A DNA stretch of 64,000 nucleotides from Clostridia bacterium (GCA_017453245.1 JAFTKM010000022.1:20901-84900); one strand, 5' to 3'. Shown: positions 49,952 through 59,142, numbered from the stretch's first letter. The notes: generated from the sequence alone by a model not told the origin. Translations and numbers: made by a program.

Positions 49952-52009
49952 TTACACGTTCACCGTTTTCTTTGCCTCAGCCTCGCGCTTTACCTCCTCA
50001 CGCTTCTTAAGGATAGCGAAGGCGAAGATAGCCACGATAGCGGCAACGATAACCCAACCGAGGATGCTCATCCAGGGCTTACCGAGGTCTGCTCCGGTGA
50101 ATATCGAGCCGAAGAAGAAGGTAAGGAAGCCGATGCAGTAACCTACTGCAAGCTGAATTCCAATGCCTGCGAAGAGCCACTTTTTATCCTTGATCTCGGA
50201 GTTCATCGCACCGATAGCCGCGAAGCAAGGGGGGGTAAAGAGATTGAACATAAGGTATGCAAGAGCCGCCGCCTTGGTGATTGCCATAATGCCTGCAACC
50301 TCAGCGCCTGCGCCCTCCATAAGAGCAAGCTCCTCGGTGTCGATAAGATTCTCAAGACCTACGAAGCAAACTGCAAGAGTACCTACGACGTTCTCCTTAG
50401 CGATGAAGCCTGTGATAGCCGCTGCTGCAAGCTGCCAAGCAACAACACCGACAATGGGAGCGAAGAGATATGCAAAGGGAGTAGCGATAGTAGCAAGAAT
50501 AGACTCGCCTGCATCCTCAACGGGCTGAAGATTCCAGCCGAAGGTCTGCATAAGCTGAACTGCGAAGTTACATACAAGAATAATAGTACCCGCCTTAACT
50601 ATGTAGGACCAGCCGCGCTGACACATAGAGAGAGCCGCCTTCTTGAAGCTCGGAGCCTTGTACTCGGGGAGCTCGATGATGAAGAAGGACTTCTTAGGCT
50701 TGTAGCCGTTAAGCGCGTTGATAAGAAGCGCGCAAAGAAGAATAAGGATAATACCGATGAAGTACATAGAAACGCCTACCCAACGGCTCTCGCCGAAGAA
50801 CGCGCCCGCGAAGAGCGAGATTACGGGAAGCTTTGCGCCGCAGGGCATGAAGGGTGTGAGCATTGCGGTAGCTCTGCGCTCTCTTTCGTTTCTAATGGTA
50901 CGGCAAGCCATAACGCCGGGGATAGCGCAGCCTGTACCGATGATGAAGGGGATAACCGACTTACCGGAAAGACCAACCTTCTTGAAGATGGGGTCAAGAA
51001 CAACGGTAACGCGAGCCATATATCCGCAATCCTCAAGGAGCGCGATAAGGAAGTACATTACCATTACGAGAGGAAGGAATCCGACAACCGCGCCTACACC
51101 GCCGATGATACCGTCAACGATGATGGAGGAAAGAAGCGGATTTGCATTCTCAAGAAGTCCGCCAACCCACTCACCGAACATCTCGATGAGAGTTACAAGG
51201 CCGGGAATGGCGAATTCATTTTCTGCGCCCTCGTTAAACACAAGGCCCTCAGCGATCCAGGCGCCGAGCCAGGACTGCGAGATCTGGAATACGAGGAACA
51301 TTACGACAGCGAAGATCGGAATACCGAGCCACTTGTTGGTGAGCACGTTGTCGATCTTGTCACCGATATTTTTGTCCTTGGTGAGGACCTTTCTGGTCTC
51401 AACCTTCTTAACAACGTCATTGACAAACGCGAAGCGGCGTCTGTCCTCTGCCTCAACCGATGCCTTATCAGCGAGGTCAATGTCAGCCTGACGGTAAAGA
51501 GCCTTCTGCTCCTTGCCTACGATGCCTGCAGCCGCCTCTACGACCTTATCAAGGCCCTTTGCAGAGGTGGAAACTGTCTCAATTACGGGACAGCCGAGAA
51601 GCTCGGAGAGCTTTGCCGCGTCGATCTTGTTCTCCTTCTTCTCATTGGAGTCGGTCTTGTTGAGCGCTACAACGAGCGGAATACCGAGCTCGAGAAGCTG
51701 GGTGGTGAAGAAGAGGCTACGGGAAAGGTTGGTAGCATCGACGATGTTGATTATAGCGTCGGGATGCTCATTCTGTACGTAGTCCGAGGTGATGCTCTCC
51801 TCCGAGGTGAAGGGAGACATCGAGTATGCGCCGGGAAGGTCAACTGCTATAAGCTCCTCAGCGCCGGAGTAATAGCTTTTCTTGATAGGGTGCTCCTTCT
51901 TGTCAACGGTTACGCCCGCCCAGTTACCGACCTTTTCATTTCTGCCGGTGAGAGCGTTGTACATCGTGGTTTTGCCGCTGTTAGGATTACCCGCAAGAGC
52001 GATTCTCAT
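49952..52009 (-). CDS. feoB: ferrous iron transporter FeoB
   Basis: A 685-residue ferrous iron permease. The N-terminal G domain has G1 GNPNSGKTT, G3 DLPGAYS and G4 NKTD. About ten membrane segments follow, with the paired gate regions around GCAIPGVMACRTI and FTPPCFAAIGAM, whose Cys residues are conserved in FeoB. A linker of about 60 residues is variable. AGGAGG precedes the ATG. A palindromic operator lies 47 bp before the start, and feoA is upstream. Confidence 0.96.
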   Translation of the reverse strand: MRIALAGNPNSGKTTMYNALTGRNEKVGNWAGVTVDKKEHPIKKSYYSGAEELIAVDLPGAYSMSPFTSEESITSDYVQNEHPDAIINIVDATNLSRSLFFTTQLLELGIPLVVALNKTDSNEKKENKIDAAKLSELLGCPVIETVSTSAKGLDKVVEAAAGIVGKEQKALYRQADIDLADKASVEAEDRRRFAFVNDVVKKVETRKVLTKDKNIGDKIDNVLTNKWLGIPIFAVVMFLVFQISQSWLGAWIAEGLVFNEGAENEFAIPGLVTLIEMFGEWVGGLLENANPLLSSIIVDGIIGGVGAVVGFLPLVMVMYFLIALLEDCGYMARVTVVLDPIFKKVGLSGKSVIPFIIGTGCAIPGVMACRTIRNERERRATAMLTPFMPCGAKLPVISLFAGAFFGESRWVGVSMYFIGIILILLCALLINALNGYKPKKSFFIIELPEYKAPSFKKAALSMCQRGWSYIVKAGTIILVCNFAVQLMQTFGWNLQPVEDAGESILATIATPFAYLFAPIVGVVAWQLAAAAITGFIAKENVVGTLAVCFVGLENLIDTEELALMEGAGAEVAGIMAITKAAALAYLMFNLFTPPCFAAIGAMNSEIKDKKWLFAGIGIQLAVGYCIGFLTFFFGSIFTGADLGKPWMSILGWVIVAAIVAIFAFAILKKREEVKREAEAKKTVNV

Positions 52010-52055
52010 TTGGATTCCTCCTATATTTATGTTTTTAATAATACTGCTTAGTCGA

Positions 52056-52071
52056 GTTAGCCTCTGCTAAC
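52056..52071. promoter_or_regulatory. predicted DtxR-type iron operator before feoB
   Basis: GTTAGC-CTCT-GCTAAC, a perfect 6-bp inverted repeat with a 4-bp centre. The feoA site at 52380-52395 is the same apart from one central base. Confidence 0.7.
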
Positions 52072-52087
52072 CGTGTTTCAAATCACA

Positions 52088-52119
52088 GAGCCATTAATAC
52101 CGCGCGGGCTAAATGGCTC
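52088..52119. other. hairpin between feoA and feoB
   Basis: GAGCCATT (52088-52095) pairs with AATGGCTC (52112-52119). There is no T-run, so it is more likely a processing or stability element than a terminator. Confidence 0.45.
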
Positions 52120-52126
52120 AATATAT

Positions 52127-52342
52127 TTATTCTATTACAATAGCCTCGGCAAGGTCGTTGTCGATATTGTATCTGCCGTCCTTGATGGAAACGACACAGC
52201 CGTGCTTACGGCGTGTGACAACGGTGATGGGCTCGCCGCTGTAGCATCCGAGCGAGAACAAAAAGGAGTTGAGCTCCTCGTCATCGGTGTCTATGCGCGA
52301 AACGATATATTCTTTTCCTTCCTCAGCGTTAAGTAAAGTCAT
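52127..52342 (-). CDS. feoA: ferrous iron transport protein A
   Basis: A 71-residue SH3-like cytosolic protein that supports FeoB. LFSLGCYSGEPITVVTRR is the FeoA core, followed by VVSIKDGRYNIDNDLAEAI. The ATG at 52342 has GGAGAG four bases upstream; an earlier in-frame start four codons upstream would cover that site. It is first in the feoA-feoB-Cys-rich operon behind a consensus promoter and operator. Confidence 0.92.
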   Translation of the reverse strand: MTLLNAEEGKEYIVSRIDTDDEELNSFLFSLGCYSGEPITVVTRRKHGCVVSIKDGRYNIDNDLAEAIVIE

Positions 52343-52379
52343 AATTCTCTCCATTATATCTAAAAAGCGAAATTATCGA

Positions 52380-52395
52380 GTTAGCCTTTGCTAAC
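52380..52395. promoter_or_regulatory. predicted DtxR-type iron operator at the feoA start of transcription
   Basis: GTTAGC-CTTT-GCTAAC begins nine bases downstream of the -10 box at 52404-52409, so a bound repressor would cover the +1 region. Confidence 0.75.
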
Positions 52396-52403
52396 CGTAT
52401 AAC

Positions 52404-52432
52404 ATTATACTCGCCAAAATATGATTTGTCAA
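52404..52432 (-). promoter_or_regulatory. consensus sigma-A promoter of feoAB
   Basis: On the minus strand TTGACA (52432-52427) and TATAAT (52409-52404) are 17 bp apart. Confidence 0.82.
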
Positions 52433-52470
52433 GACGTTTTTTGAATTTTTTCAGGAAGTTTTTTTCGAAG

Positions 52471-52502
52471 AATAAAAACAGGCGCGGCAAAGCTGCCGCG
52501 CC
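52471..52502 (-). terminator. terminator of the SPFH gene
   Basis: Stem GGCGCGGC (52481-52488) with GCCGCGCC (52495-52502); on the minus strand TGTTTTTATT follows. Confidence 0.85.
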
Positions 52503-52526
52503 CACGCTTTATTATATACTATTAGA

Positions 52527-53594
52527 TTATGCAGTAGGATCAACGGGGATCATTATAGATGCGGAGTCACCTGTCATAACCTCGGGAAGCTCGCCATTCC
52601 ACTTGGAAAGATACTCTATGTACTTAAGGTATTCGGTGATGAGCTGAACCTCCTCTGTGGACTTGCCGGTGAAGTCGATCTCATACTCAACGGAGGTAAC
52701 AATGCCCTCCTCGTCTGTTATCTCGGTCTCGAGAATGGTAAAGCCGAGCGCACGCGCAACCTCAACGGACTTGAGCTTAACGGCGGTAGCCTCTGCCCTT
52801 GCAACCTCGATCTGAGCCTCAGCATCAGCCTTAGCCTTCTCAAGCTTTGCCTGAGCCTGAAGCTTAGCAACCTCGAGCTCCTTCTCAGCGTTGACGATAG
52901 CGGTCTCCTTCTCATATTCCGCCTTGAGCTTCTCCTGCTCTGCAATCATCTTATCCTCAACAGTCTTCTCAAAAGCATCGGAAAAGTCAATATTAGTTAG
53001 CACAACAGCCACAATATCAACACAGTATTCCTCATTGACCGCACTCTTGATAGTTTCCTCTACAAGAGGAGAAATGGTAGAACGAGTCTCGATAATGTTC
53101 ATCGCGGAGTAGGAAGAAAGAGTTGCCTTAGCCTTTTCGGTAGCGATGGATTCGATACGGTTTGCAAGAAGGTCGATGGTTCCATACTGGTTAGCGATGT
53201 CGATAACCTTGGCCTCGTCGATCTTGTACTGAACGTTCATAGCGATGGTCATAGTCTGCGCATCCTTGGAGTACGCCTGAGTCCTGATGTCCATATTCTG
53301 AACCTTAGCGTCATAGTACTCATACTTCTCTGTGATCCAGAAATCGAAGTAAGTACCCGCAGTGCGGACGTTTCTCGCCTCACCGAGATGCTTTACTACC
53401 GCGATCTGGCCCGCCTCAACGGTGTGGAAGCTGCCGGGTATAAGAGCAAGGCAAAGAATTGCCACGAGAATAACGATAGTACCCGAGAAGCTGAGCTTCT
53501 TGAACTTTGTCTGATAAAGACGCCACGCCATAAGGCCTGCGCCCACAAGTAACGCAACAACAAATATCGCGCTTAAAATTAAACTGATTGCCAT
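52527..53594 (-). CDS. SPFH/prohibitin-like membrane protein
   Basis: A 355-residue protein with two N-terminal hydrophobic segments (residues ~2-25 and ~38-55), then a Band 7/SPFH domain (EAGQIAVVKHLGEARNV ... LANRIESIATEKAKATLSSYSAMNI), then a long Ala/Glu/Lys coiled coil (~210-275) and a C-terminal tail. SPFH proteins form large membrane rings that organise lipids and partner proteases. No partner such as FtsH or NfeD is next to it. It has its own promoter and terminator. Confidence 0.87.
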   Translation of the reverse strand: MAISLILSAIFVVALLVGAGLMAWRLYQTKFKKLSFSGTIVILVAILCLALIPGSFHTVEAGQIAVVKHLGEARNVRTAGTYFDFWITEKYEYYDAKVQNMDIRTQAYSKDAQTMTIAMNVQYKIDEAKVIDIANQYGTIDLLANRIESIATEKAKATLSSYSAMNIIETRSTISPLVEETIKSAVNEEYCVDIVAVVLTNIDFSDAFEKTVEDKMIAEQEKLKAEYEKETAIVNAEKELEVAKLQAQAKLEKAKADAEAQIEVARAEATAVKLKSVEVARALGFTILETEITDEEGIVTSVEYEIDFTGKSTEEVQLITEYLKYIEYLSKWNGELPEVMTGDSASIMIPVDPTA

Positions 53595-53699
53595 AATTCC
53601 TCCAAAAATTTTAGATTTCTTCCCGGACGGTAACGACGTTTTTCAATATATTTTCACCCGGGATTTATAGCGAGAGTCTTTCTCGCTCTCACTGTAATT

Positions 53700-53728
53700 A
53701 TTGTACCATTTATCCCACAATTTGTCAA
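53700..53728 (-). promoter_or_regulatory. sigma-A promoter of the SPFH gene
   Basis: On the minus strand TTGACA (53728-53723) and TACAAT (53705-53700) with a 17-bp spacer. Confidence 0.65.
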
Positions 53729-53850
53729 AGTCGACCTTGGTTAACTACAATCGCCCCAAGTCAACCCCGAGCATTTAGAAATCCCCAAGTCTTAAAATCC
53801 CATTTTTTCTCGTTTTTTCTCACGTTTTTGGGCTTTTTACCCCGATGACG

Positions 53851-53884
53851 CAAAAAGGACTGCCGCAGATATGATCCACGGCAG
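53851..53884 (-). terminator. terminator of the iron alcohol dehydrogenase gene
   Basis: CTGCCG (53860-53865) pairs with CGGCAG (53879-53884); on the minus strand TCCTTTTTG follows. Confidence 0.7.
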
Positions 53885-53912
53885 CCACGTATATTTTACC
53901 TATGCTTCAGTA

Positions 53913-55058
53913 TCAAAGAAGGCTCATGTAAAGAGCGGTGATCTCCTCAACAGAGGTCTCTCTGGGGTTGCCGGGACGGCAAGCATCATCGTATGCAGAC
54001 TGCGCAAGGAAGGGTACGTCCTCTACCTTTACGATCTCCTTGAGATCTGCGGGAATTCCTACGTCGAGAGAGAGCTGCTTAACAGCCGCGATAGCTGCCG
54101 CGCGGTACTCCTCAACAGACATAGCGTCAACACCCTCAACACCCATAGCGCGTGCGATCTCTCTGTACTTCTCGCCGGTTGCGGGAGCATTATACTCCAT
54201 AACCGTGGGAAGAATAATAGCATTTGCAACGCCGTGAGGAGTATCGTAGAGCGCGCCGAGAGGATGTGCCATGGAGTGAACGATACCAAGACCTACGTTG
54301 GAGAAGCCCATACCTGCGATGTACTGGCCAAGAGCCATACCTTCTCTGCCCTCCTTGGTGTTCTCTACTGCGCCGCGCAGAGACTTAGCGATGATTCTGA
54401 TAGCCTCGATGTGGAACATGTCGGAGAGCGCCCAAGCGCCGCCGGTGATATAACCCTCGATAGCGTGAGTGAGAGCGTCCATACCTGTAGCCGCGGTAAG
54501 TCCCTTAGGCATAGTGGACATCATATCGGGGTCAACTACTGCTACTACGGGAATATCGTGCACGTCTACGCATACCATCTTTCTGTTGTTCTGTACGTCG
54601 GTAATAACGTAGTTGATGGTAACCTCTGCAGCAGTACCTGCGGTGGTGGGAACCGCAATGATCGGAACGCAAGGATTCTTGGTAGGAGCAACGCCCTCAA
54701 GAGAGCGAACGTCAGCGAACTCGGGGTTGGTGATGATGATACCAACAGCCTTAGCGGTATCCATAGAGGAGCCGCCGCCGATGGCTACGATGCAGTCAGC
54801 GCCCGAAGCCTTGAACGCCTCAACACCTGCCTGCACGTTCTCGATAGTGGGGTTAGGCTTGATGTCGGAGAAGATCTCGTAAGCGATGCCCGCGTTGTCA
54901 AGCACGTCGGTAACCTTCTTTGTTACACCGAACTTGATAAGGTCGGGGTCGGAAGCAACAAGAGCCTTCTTAAAGCCTCTTGCCTGAATCTCGGTAGCAA
55001 TAGCGCTGATCGCGCCCGCGCCATGATAGGAAGTTTCGTTAAGTACAAATCTGTTCAT
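53913..55058 (-). CDS. iron-containing alcohol dehydrogenase
   Basis: A 381-residue group III dehydrogenase. The NAD(P)-binding part has GGGSSMDTAKAVG; the iron-binding part has DALTHAIEGY, and HSMAHPLGALYDTPHGVANA with three His residues that hold Fe2+. It is closest in style to FucO-like lactaldehyde/1,2-propanediol or butanol dehydrogenases; the alcohol is not determinable. It would recycle NADH in fermentation together with PFOR upstream. The ATG at 55058 has AAAGGAAA before it; a longer frame overlaps the promoter. Confidence 0.92.
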   Translation of the reverse strand: MNRFVLNETSYHGAGAISAIATEIQARGFKKALVASDPDLIKFGVTKKVTDVLDNAGIAYEIFSDIKPNPTIENVQAGVEAFKASGADCIVAIGGGSSMDTAKAVGIIITNPEFADVRSLEGVAPTKNPCVPIIAVPTTAGTAAEVTINYVITDVQNNRKMVCVDVHDIPVVAVVDPDMMSTMPKGLTAATGMDALTHAIEGYITGGAWALSDMFHIEAIRIIAKSLRGAVENTKEGREGMALGQYIAGMGFSNVGLGIVHSMAHPLGALYDTPHGVANAIILPTVMEYNAPATGEKYREIARAMGVEGVDAMSVEEYRAAAIAAVKQLSLDVGIPADLKEIVKVEDVPFLAQSAYDDACRPGNPRETSVEEITALYMSLL

Positions 55059-55094
55059 TCTGGTATTTCCTTTCGGTTTTTGTTTACTACGTCT

Positions 55095-55123
55095 ATTATA
55101 TAACAATATGAAGAGATTGTCAA
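55095..55123 (-). promoter_or_regulatory. consensus sigma-A promoter of the iron alcohol dehydrogenase
   Basis: On the minus strand TTGACA (55123-55118) and TATAAT (55100-55095), 17 bp apart. Confidence 0.8.
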
Positions 55124-55181
55124 TAATTTATCAATCTTTTTATTTTACTATTTTTCTGCCGCGAGAAAGCCTCATTTAAGC

Positions 55182-55213
55182 AAAAAAACTCCCACGGGTT
55201 GCCCCGTGGGAGT
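55182..55213 (-). terminator. terminator of the PFOR gene
   Basis: ACTCCCACGGG (55188-55198) pairs with CCCGTGGGAGT (55203-55213); a seven-base T-run follows on the minus strand. It lies downstream of element B. Confidence 0.88.
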
Positions 55214-55255
55214 CGATATCTAACTATTTACAAGTCAGTAATTACGCTAAATACC

Positions 55256-55361
55256 ATAGCGCTATAATTTTGATGAAGTTTGTTCAAGCGGAACCCGAAG
55301 TCGTAGAAACCTACGACGAGCCAGGTGACGGTTGGGCAAAATTCGCAAAATTATTAGCTAT
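55256..55361. ncRNA. structured element B, unknown class, at the 3' end of the PFOR gene
   Basis: A 106-nt nested inverted repeat with the plan of element A. ATAGC (55256-55260) pairs with GCTAT (55357-55361); after a 3/2 internal loop ATAATTTTG (55264-55272) pairs with CAAAATTAT (55346-55354). A long imperfect stem leads to CCGAAG, the hairpin TCGTAG-AAAC-CTACGA, and CGAGCC. Three base pairs of the hairpin differ from element A on both strands while pairing is kept. The PFOR stop codon lies within it, and an ordinary terminator follows downstream. Confidence 0.6.
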
Positions 55362-58300
55362 AGAAATCAACGAACTTAACGAGGCGCTCATACTTTGCCT
55401 TTGCAGTTGCCTCTGCCTTCTCGAAGAGCTCCTTAGCTCTCTCGGGGAACTGCTGAGCAAGTCTGGTGTATCTTGCCTCGCTGTTGATGAATGCCTGGTA
55501 GTCGCCGGTGGGTGCCTTGGAGTCGAGAGTGAACTTCTTCTCTGCAGCGGGGTTGAATCTGAACATATGCCAGTAGCCTGCCTCAACAGCCTTTCTCATC
55601 TCGTCCTGGCAGTTAGCCATACCGCCCTTGATGGAGTGCATCTCACAAGGAGCGTAGCCGATGATGATGGAAGGTCCGGGATAAGCCTCAGCCTCTGCCA
55701 TTGCCTTGAGAGTCTGGTTCATATCAGCGCCCATAGCAACCTGTGCAACGTAAACGTAGCCGTAGGACATAGCGATCTCTGCAAGGTTCTTCTTGCCGAT
55801 TGCCTTACCTGCTGCTGCGAACTGAGCAACCTGACCGATCTGAGAAGCCTTGGAAGCCTGTCCGCCGGTGTTGGAGTAAACCTCGGTATCGAATACCATA
55901 ATGTTTACGTCCTCGCCCGAAGCAAGCACGTGGTCAAGACCGCCGAAGCCGATATCGTATGCCCAACCGTCACCACCGAAGATCCAAACTGCCTTCTTGG
56001 AGAGGTAGGACTTCTCTGCAAGGATCTTGTCCTTGAGAGGATTCTTGCAATCGCAGGACTCAAGCATAGCAACGAGAGCCTTGGTTGCGGGCTCGTTAGC
56101 CTTACCGTCGTTTACGGTGTTAAGGTAGTTATCGATGATAGCTGCCTTTTCCTCGTCACAAACGTTCTGACGAAGCTCCTTAACGTAACCGATGAGCTTC
56201 TCACGAACTGCCTTCTGACCAACGTAGATACCGAGACCGTGCTCAGCGTTATCCTCGAAGAGGGAGTTAGCCCAAGCGGGACCGCGGCCGGTAGCGTTAT
56301 TTACGGTGTAAGGAGTAGCAGGCGCGGAGCCGCCCCAGATGGACGAACAACCGGTAGCGTTGGAGATATACATTCTCTCACCGAAGAGCTGGGTGATAAG
56401 ACGAGCGTAAGAGGTCTCTGCACAGCCTGCGCAGGAGCCGGAGTACTCAAGGAGGGGCTGCTTGAACTGGCTGCCCTTAACGGTGGTAGCAACAAGCTCA
56501 GACTTCTCTGCTACGTTAGCAACAGCGTAGTCGTAAGCTGCCTGCTGATCAAGCTGAGTAGCGATGGGCTTCATCTCGATAGCGGTACCGAGCTTCTCGT
56601 TCTTGTTAACGGGACAAGCCTTAACACAAAGAGTACATCCCATACAGTCAAGGGGAGATACGGACATGGTGAACTTGTAGTTAGTCTTAAGAACGGGCTT
56701 AGCGGCGAACTTGGTAACTGCGGGAGCAGCTGCTGCCTCTTCCTCGGTCATTGCGAAGGGACGGATACAAGCGTGAGGACATACGAACGCACAGTTGTTA
56801 CACTGGATACAGTGCTCGGGGTTCCACTGAGGAACGGTAACTGCAACGCCTCTCTTCTCGAAAGCGGCAGAGCCCTGGGGGAAGGTACCGTCCGCATACT
56901 TAGCGAAGGTGCCAACGGTGAGGGAATCACCCTTCATTGCGCCAACGGGAACAACTACGTCGTTTACGAAGTCGATGAGATCCTGTCTCTTGCCCTCTAC
57001 CTTAGCTGCGGGAGCGGTCTTGCCTGCGTCCTTCCAGGATGCGGGAACTGCTACCTCGTGGATAGCGTCCTTACCTGCGTCGATAGCTGCGTGGTTGAGG
57101 TCAACGATAGCCTGACCCTTCTTGAGGTAAGACTTGGTAGCCATATACTTCATATAGCCGTTTGCTTCCTCTGCGGGAAGGATGTTTGCAAGGGTGAAGA
57201 ACGCGGACTGAAGCACGGTGTTCTTAACCTTTGCGTTACCAAGGCTGATAGCAAGCTGGGTTGCGTTGATGGTATAGAACTTAACGTTGTTGTTTGCAAT
57301 ATAGGACTTAACGGATGCAGGAAGGTGAGCATCAAGCTCTGCATCGGTCCACTGGCAGTCAAGAAGGAAGGTACCGCCGGGCTTAACGTCGGAGATCATA
57401 TCATACTTGTTGAGATATGCCGAGTTGTGGCAAGCAACAAAGTCAGCCTTATTGATGTAGTAAGAGGACTTGATGGGGGAGTCACCGAATCTGAGGTGAG
57501 AAATGGTGATACCGCCGGTCTTCTTGGAGTCATACTGGAAGTATGCCTGGATATGCTTATCGGTGTGGTCACCGATGATCTTGATGGAGTTCTTGTTTGC
57601 ACCAACGGTACCGTCGCCGCCGAGACCCCAGAACTTGCACTGGATCATATCGGTAGGAGCGGTGTCGGGAGCGGGCTGCTCGTCAAGAGAGTGACCGGTA
57701 AGGTCGTCCACGATTCCGATGGTGAAGTGGTTCTTCTTCTCGCCTGCCATGTTAGCGTATACTGCGAAGATGGAAGCGGGAGTGGTGTCCTTAGAGCCAA
57801 GACCGTATCTACCGCCAAGAACCTTTACGCTTCTGCCAACCTCATTGAGAGCTGCGATAACGTCGAGGTAAAGGGGCTCGCCAAGAGAGCCGGGCTCCTT
57901 GGTTCTGTCAAGAACGGAGATAACCTTTGCGGTCTCGGGAATTGCTGCAGCGAGCTTCTCTGCAACGAAGGGTCTGTAAAGTCTGACCTTAACAAGACCA
58001 ACCTTCTCGCCCTTAGCAAGGAGGTAATCGATAACTTCCTCTGCAACGTCACATACAGAGCCCATAGCGATGATCACGCGATCTGCATCGGGAGCGCCGT
58101 AGTAGTTGAAGGGCTTGTAGTTAGTGCCGAGCTTCTCGTTAACCTTGTCCATGTACTCCTCAACGATTGCGGGAAGTGCATCGTAGTAGGGGTTGCAGGA
58201 CTCTCTGTGCTGGAAGAAGATGTCGCCGTTCTCAGCCGAGCCGCGAAGTACGGGGTGCTCGGGGTTGAGAGCTCTGTTACGGAATGCCTGAACTGCATCC

Positions 58301-58914
58301 CAGTCAACCATATCTGCAAGATCCTTGTAATCCCAAGCGGCAACCTTCTGAATCTCGTGAGAGGTTCTGAAGCCGTCGAAGAAGTTAAGGAAGGGAACTC
58401 TGGACTTAATGGTAGCAAGGTGTGCTACTGCGCCAAGGTCCATGATCTCCTGTGCGTTGGTCTCAGCGAGCATAGCAAAGCCGGTCTGACGGCAAGCGTA
58501 TACGTCGGAGTGGTCACCGAAGATGTTAAGAGCGTGGGAAGCTACGCATCTTGCGGAAACGTGAATAACGCAAGGAAGAAGCTCACCGGCGATCTTGTAC
58601 ATATTGGGGATCATAAGAAGAAGACCCTGAGATGCGGTGTAAGTAGTGGTAAGAGCGCCTGCTCCGAGAGAACCGTGAACAGCACCTGCTGCACCTGCCT
58701 CGGACTGCATTTCAACAACCTCAACGTTCTCGCCGAAGATGTTCTTAGCGGGCTCGCCGAAGATGTTCTTGTCAGAAGCGGACCAAGTGTCTGTTACTTC
58801 AGCCATAGGGCTGGAAGGGGTGATAGGATAGATAGCGGCAACCTCTGTGAACGCGTAAGAAACGTGAGCAGCAGCGGTGTTACCATCCATAGAAATTTTC
58901 TTTCTGACTATCAT
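55354..58914 (-). CDS. nifJ: pyruvate:ferredoxin (flavodoxin) oxidoreductase
   Basis: A 1186-residue single-chain PFOR that turns pyruvate and CoA into acetyl-CoA, CO2 and reduced ferredoxin. Domain order is complete: N-terminal TPP pyrimidine domain (YPITPSSPMAE), the gamma-like region, a ferredoxin domain with two clusters (CIQCNNCAFVCPHAC and CMGCTLCVKACPVN), and the TPP pyrophosphate domain with GSCAGC and ISNATGCSSIWGG. The ATG at 58914 is preferred because GGAGG lies eight bases upstream, inside a longer frame from 58929. Its TPP need links it to thiT and thiN in this window. Confidence 0.97.
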   Translation of the reverse strand: MIVRKKISMDGNTAAAHVSYAFTEVAAIYPITPSSPMAEVTDTWSASDKNIFGEPAKNIFGENVEVVEMQSEAGAAGAVHGSLGAGALTTTYTASQGLLLMIPNMYKIAGELLPCVIHVSARCVASHALNIFGDHSDVYACRQTGFAMLAETNAQEIMDLGAVAHLATIKSRVPFLNFFDGFRTSHEIQKVAAWDYKDLADMVDWDAVQAFRNRALNPEHPVLRGSAENGDIFFQHRESCNPYYDALPAIVEEYMDKVNEKLGTNYKPFNYYGAPDADRVIIAMGSVCDVAEEVIDYLLAKGEKVGLVKVRLYRPFVAEKLAAAIPETAKVISVLDRTKEPGSLGEPLYLDVIAALNEVGRSVKVLGGRYGLGSKDTTPASIFAVYANMAGEKKNHFTIGIVDDLTGHSLDEQPAPDTAPTDMIQCKFWGLGGDGTVGANKNSIKIIGDHTDKHIQAYFQYDSKKTGGITISHLRFGDSPIKSSYYINKADFVACHNSAYLNKYDMISDVKPGGTFLLDCQWTDAELDAHLPASVKSYIANNNVKFYTINATQLAISLGNAKVKNTVLQSAFFTLANILPAEEANGYMKYMATKSYLKKGQAIVDLNHAAIDAGKDAIHEVAVPASWKDAGKTAPAAKVEGKRQDLIDFVNDVVVPVGAMKGDSLTVGTFAKYADGTFPQGSAAFEKRGVAVTVPQWNPEHCIQCNNCAFVCPHACIRPFAMTEEEAAAAPAVTKFAAKPVLKTNYKFTMSVSPLDCMGCTLCVKACPVNKNEKLGTAIEMKPIATQLDQQAAYDYAVANVAEKSELVATTVKGSQFKQPLLEYSGSCAGCAETSYARLITQLFGERMYISNATGCSSIWGGSAPATPYTVNNATGRGPAWANSLFEDNAEHGLGIYVGQKAVREKLIGYVKELRQNVCDEEKAAIIDNYLNTVNDGKANEPATKALVAMLESCDCKNPLKDKILAEKSYLSKKAVWIFGGDGWAYDIGFGGLDHVLASGEDVNIMVFDTEVYSNTGGQASKASQIGQVAQFAAAGKAIGKKNLAEIAMSYGYVYVAQVAMGADMNQTLKAMAEAEAYPGPSIIIGYAPCEMHSIKGGMANCQDEMRKAVEAGYWHMFRFNPAAEKKFTLDSKAPTGDYQAFINSEARYTRLAQQFPERAKELFEKAEATAKAKYERLVKFVDFYS

Positions 58915-58992
58915 TGGTTTTTCCTCCATATAAAAAATTTAATAATACACATTTTACGGGTGCGAGAGCGCGCCCTCGTACCTCAATTTTAT

Positions 58993-59021
58993 ATTATAGC
59001 ATATAAAATTCTAAAAGTAAA
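58993..59021 (-). promoter_or_regulatory. probable sigma-A promoter of the PFOR gene
   Basis: On the minus strand TTTACT (59021-59016) and TATAAT (58998-58993) with a 17-bp spacer. Confidence 0.5.
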
Positions 59022-59056
59022 GAAGAAAATAAAAATATTTGTTAAAATATATACAA

Positions 59057-59081
59057 GAGGGAGGATAATTACTCCTCCCTC
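59057..59081 (-). terminator. hairpin terminator after the RNase M5 gene
   Basis: GAGGGAGGA (59057-59065) pairs with TCCTCCCTC (59073-59081); on the minus strand a TTGTATATATTTT tail follows. Confidence 0.65.
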
Positions 59082-59142
59082 GTCATATATTAGTGCTTTT
59101 GCCGCAGGATAAATACCGCGCCTTGCGGATTTTTTCCTTTTC

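Noticed and set aside
52088-52119. Terminator between feoA and feoB
   Set aside because: The hairpin has no T-run, and feoB has no clear promoter of its own after it.
55270-59112. A 1280-codon plus-strand open frame antisense to the PFOR gene
   Set aside because: It is a shadow of the strong codon bias of PFOR, which avoids the codons that would give stops on the other strand. The translation is Leu/Val/Ser-rich without domains, and no ribosome binding site or promoter fits.
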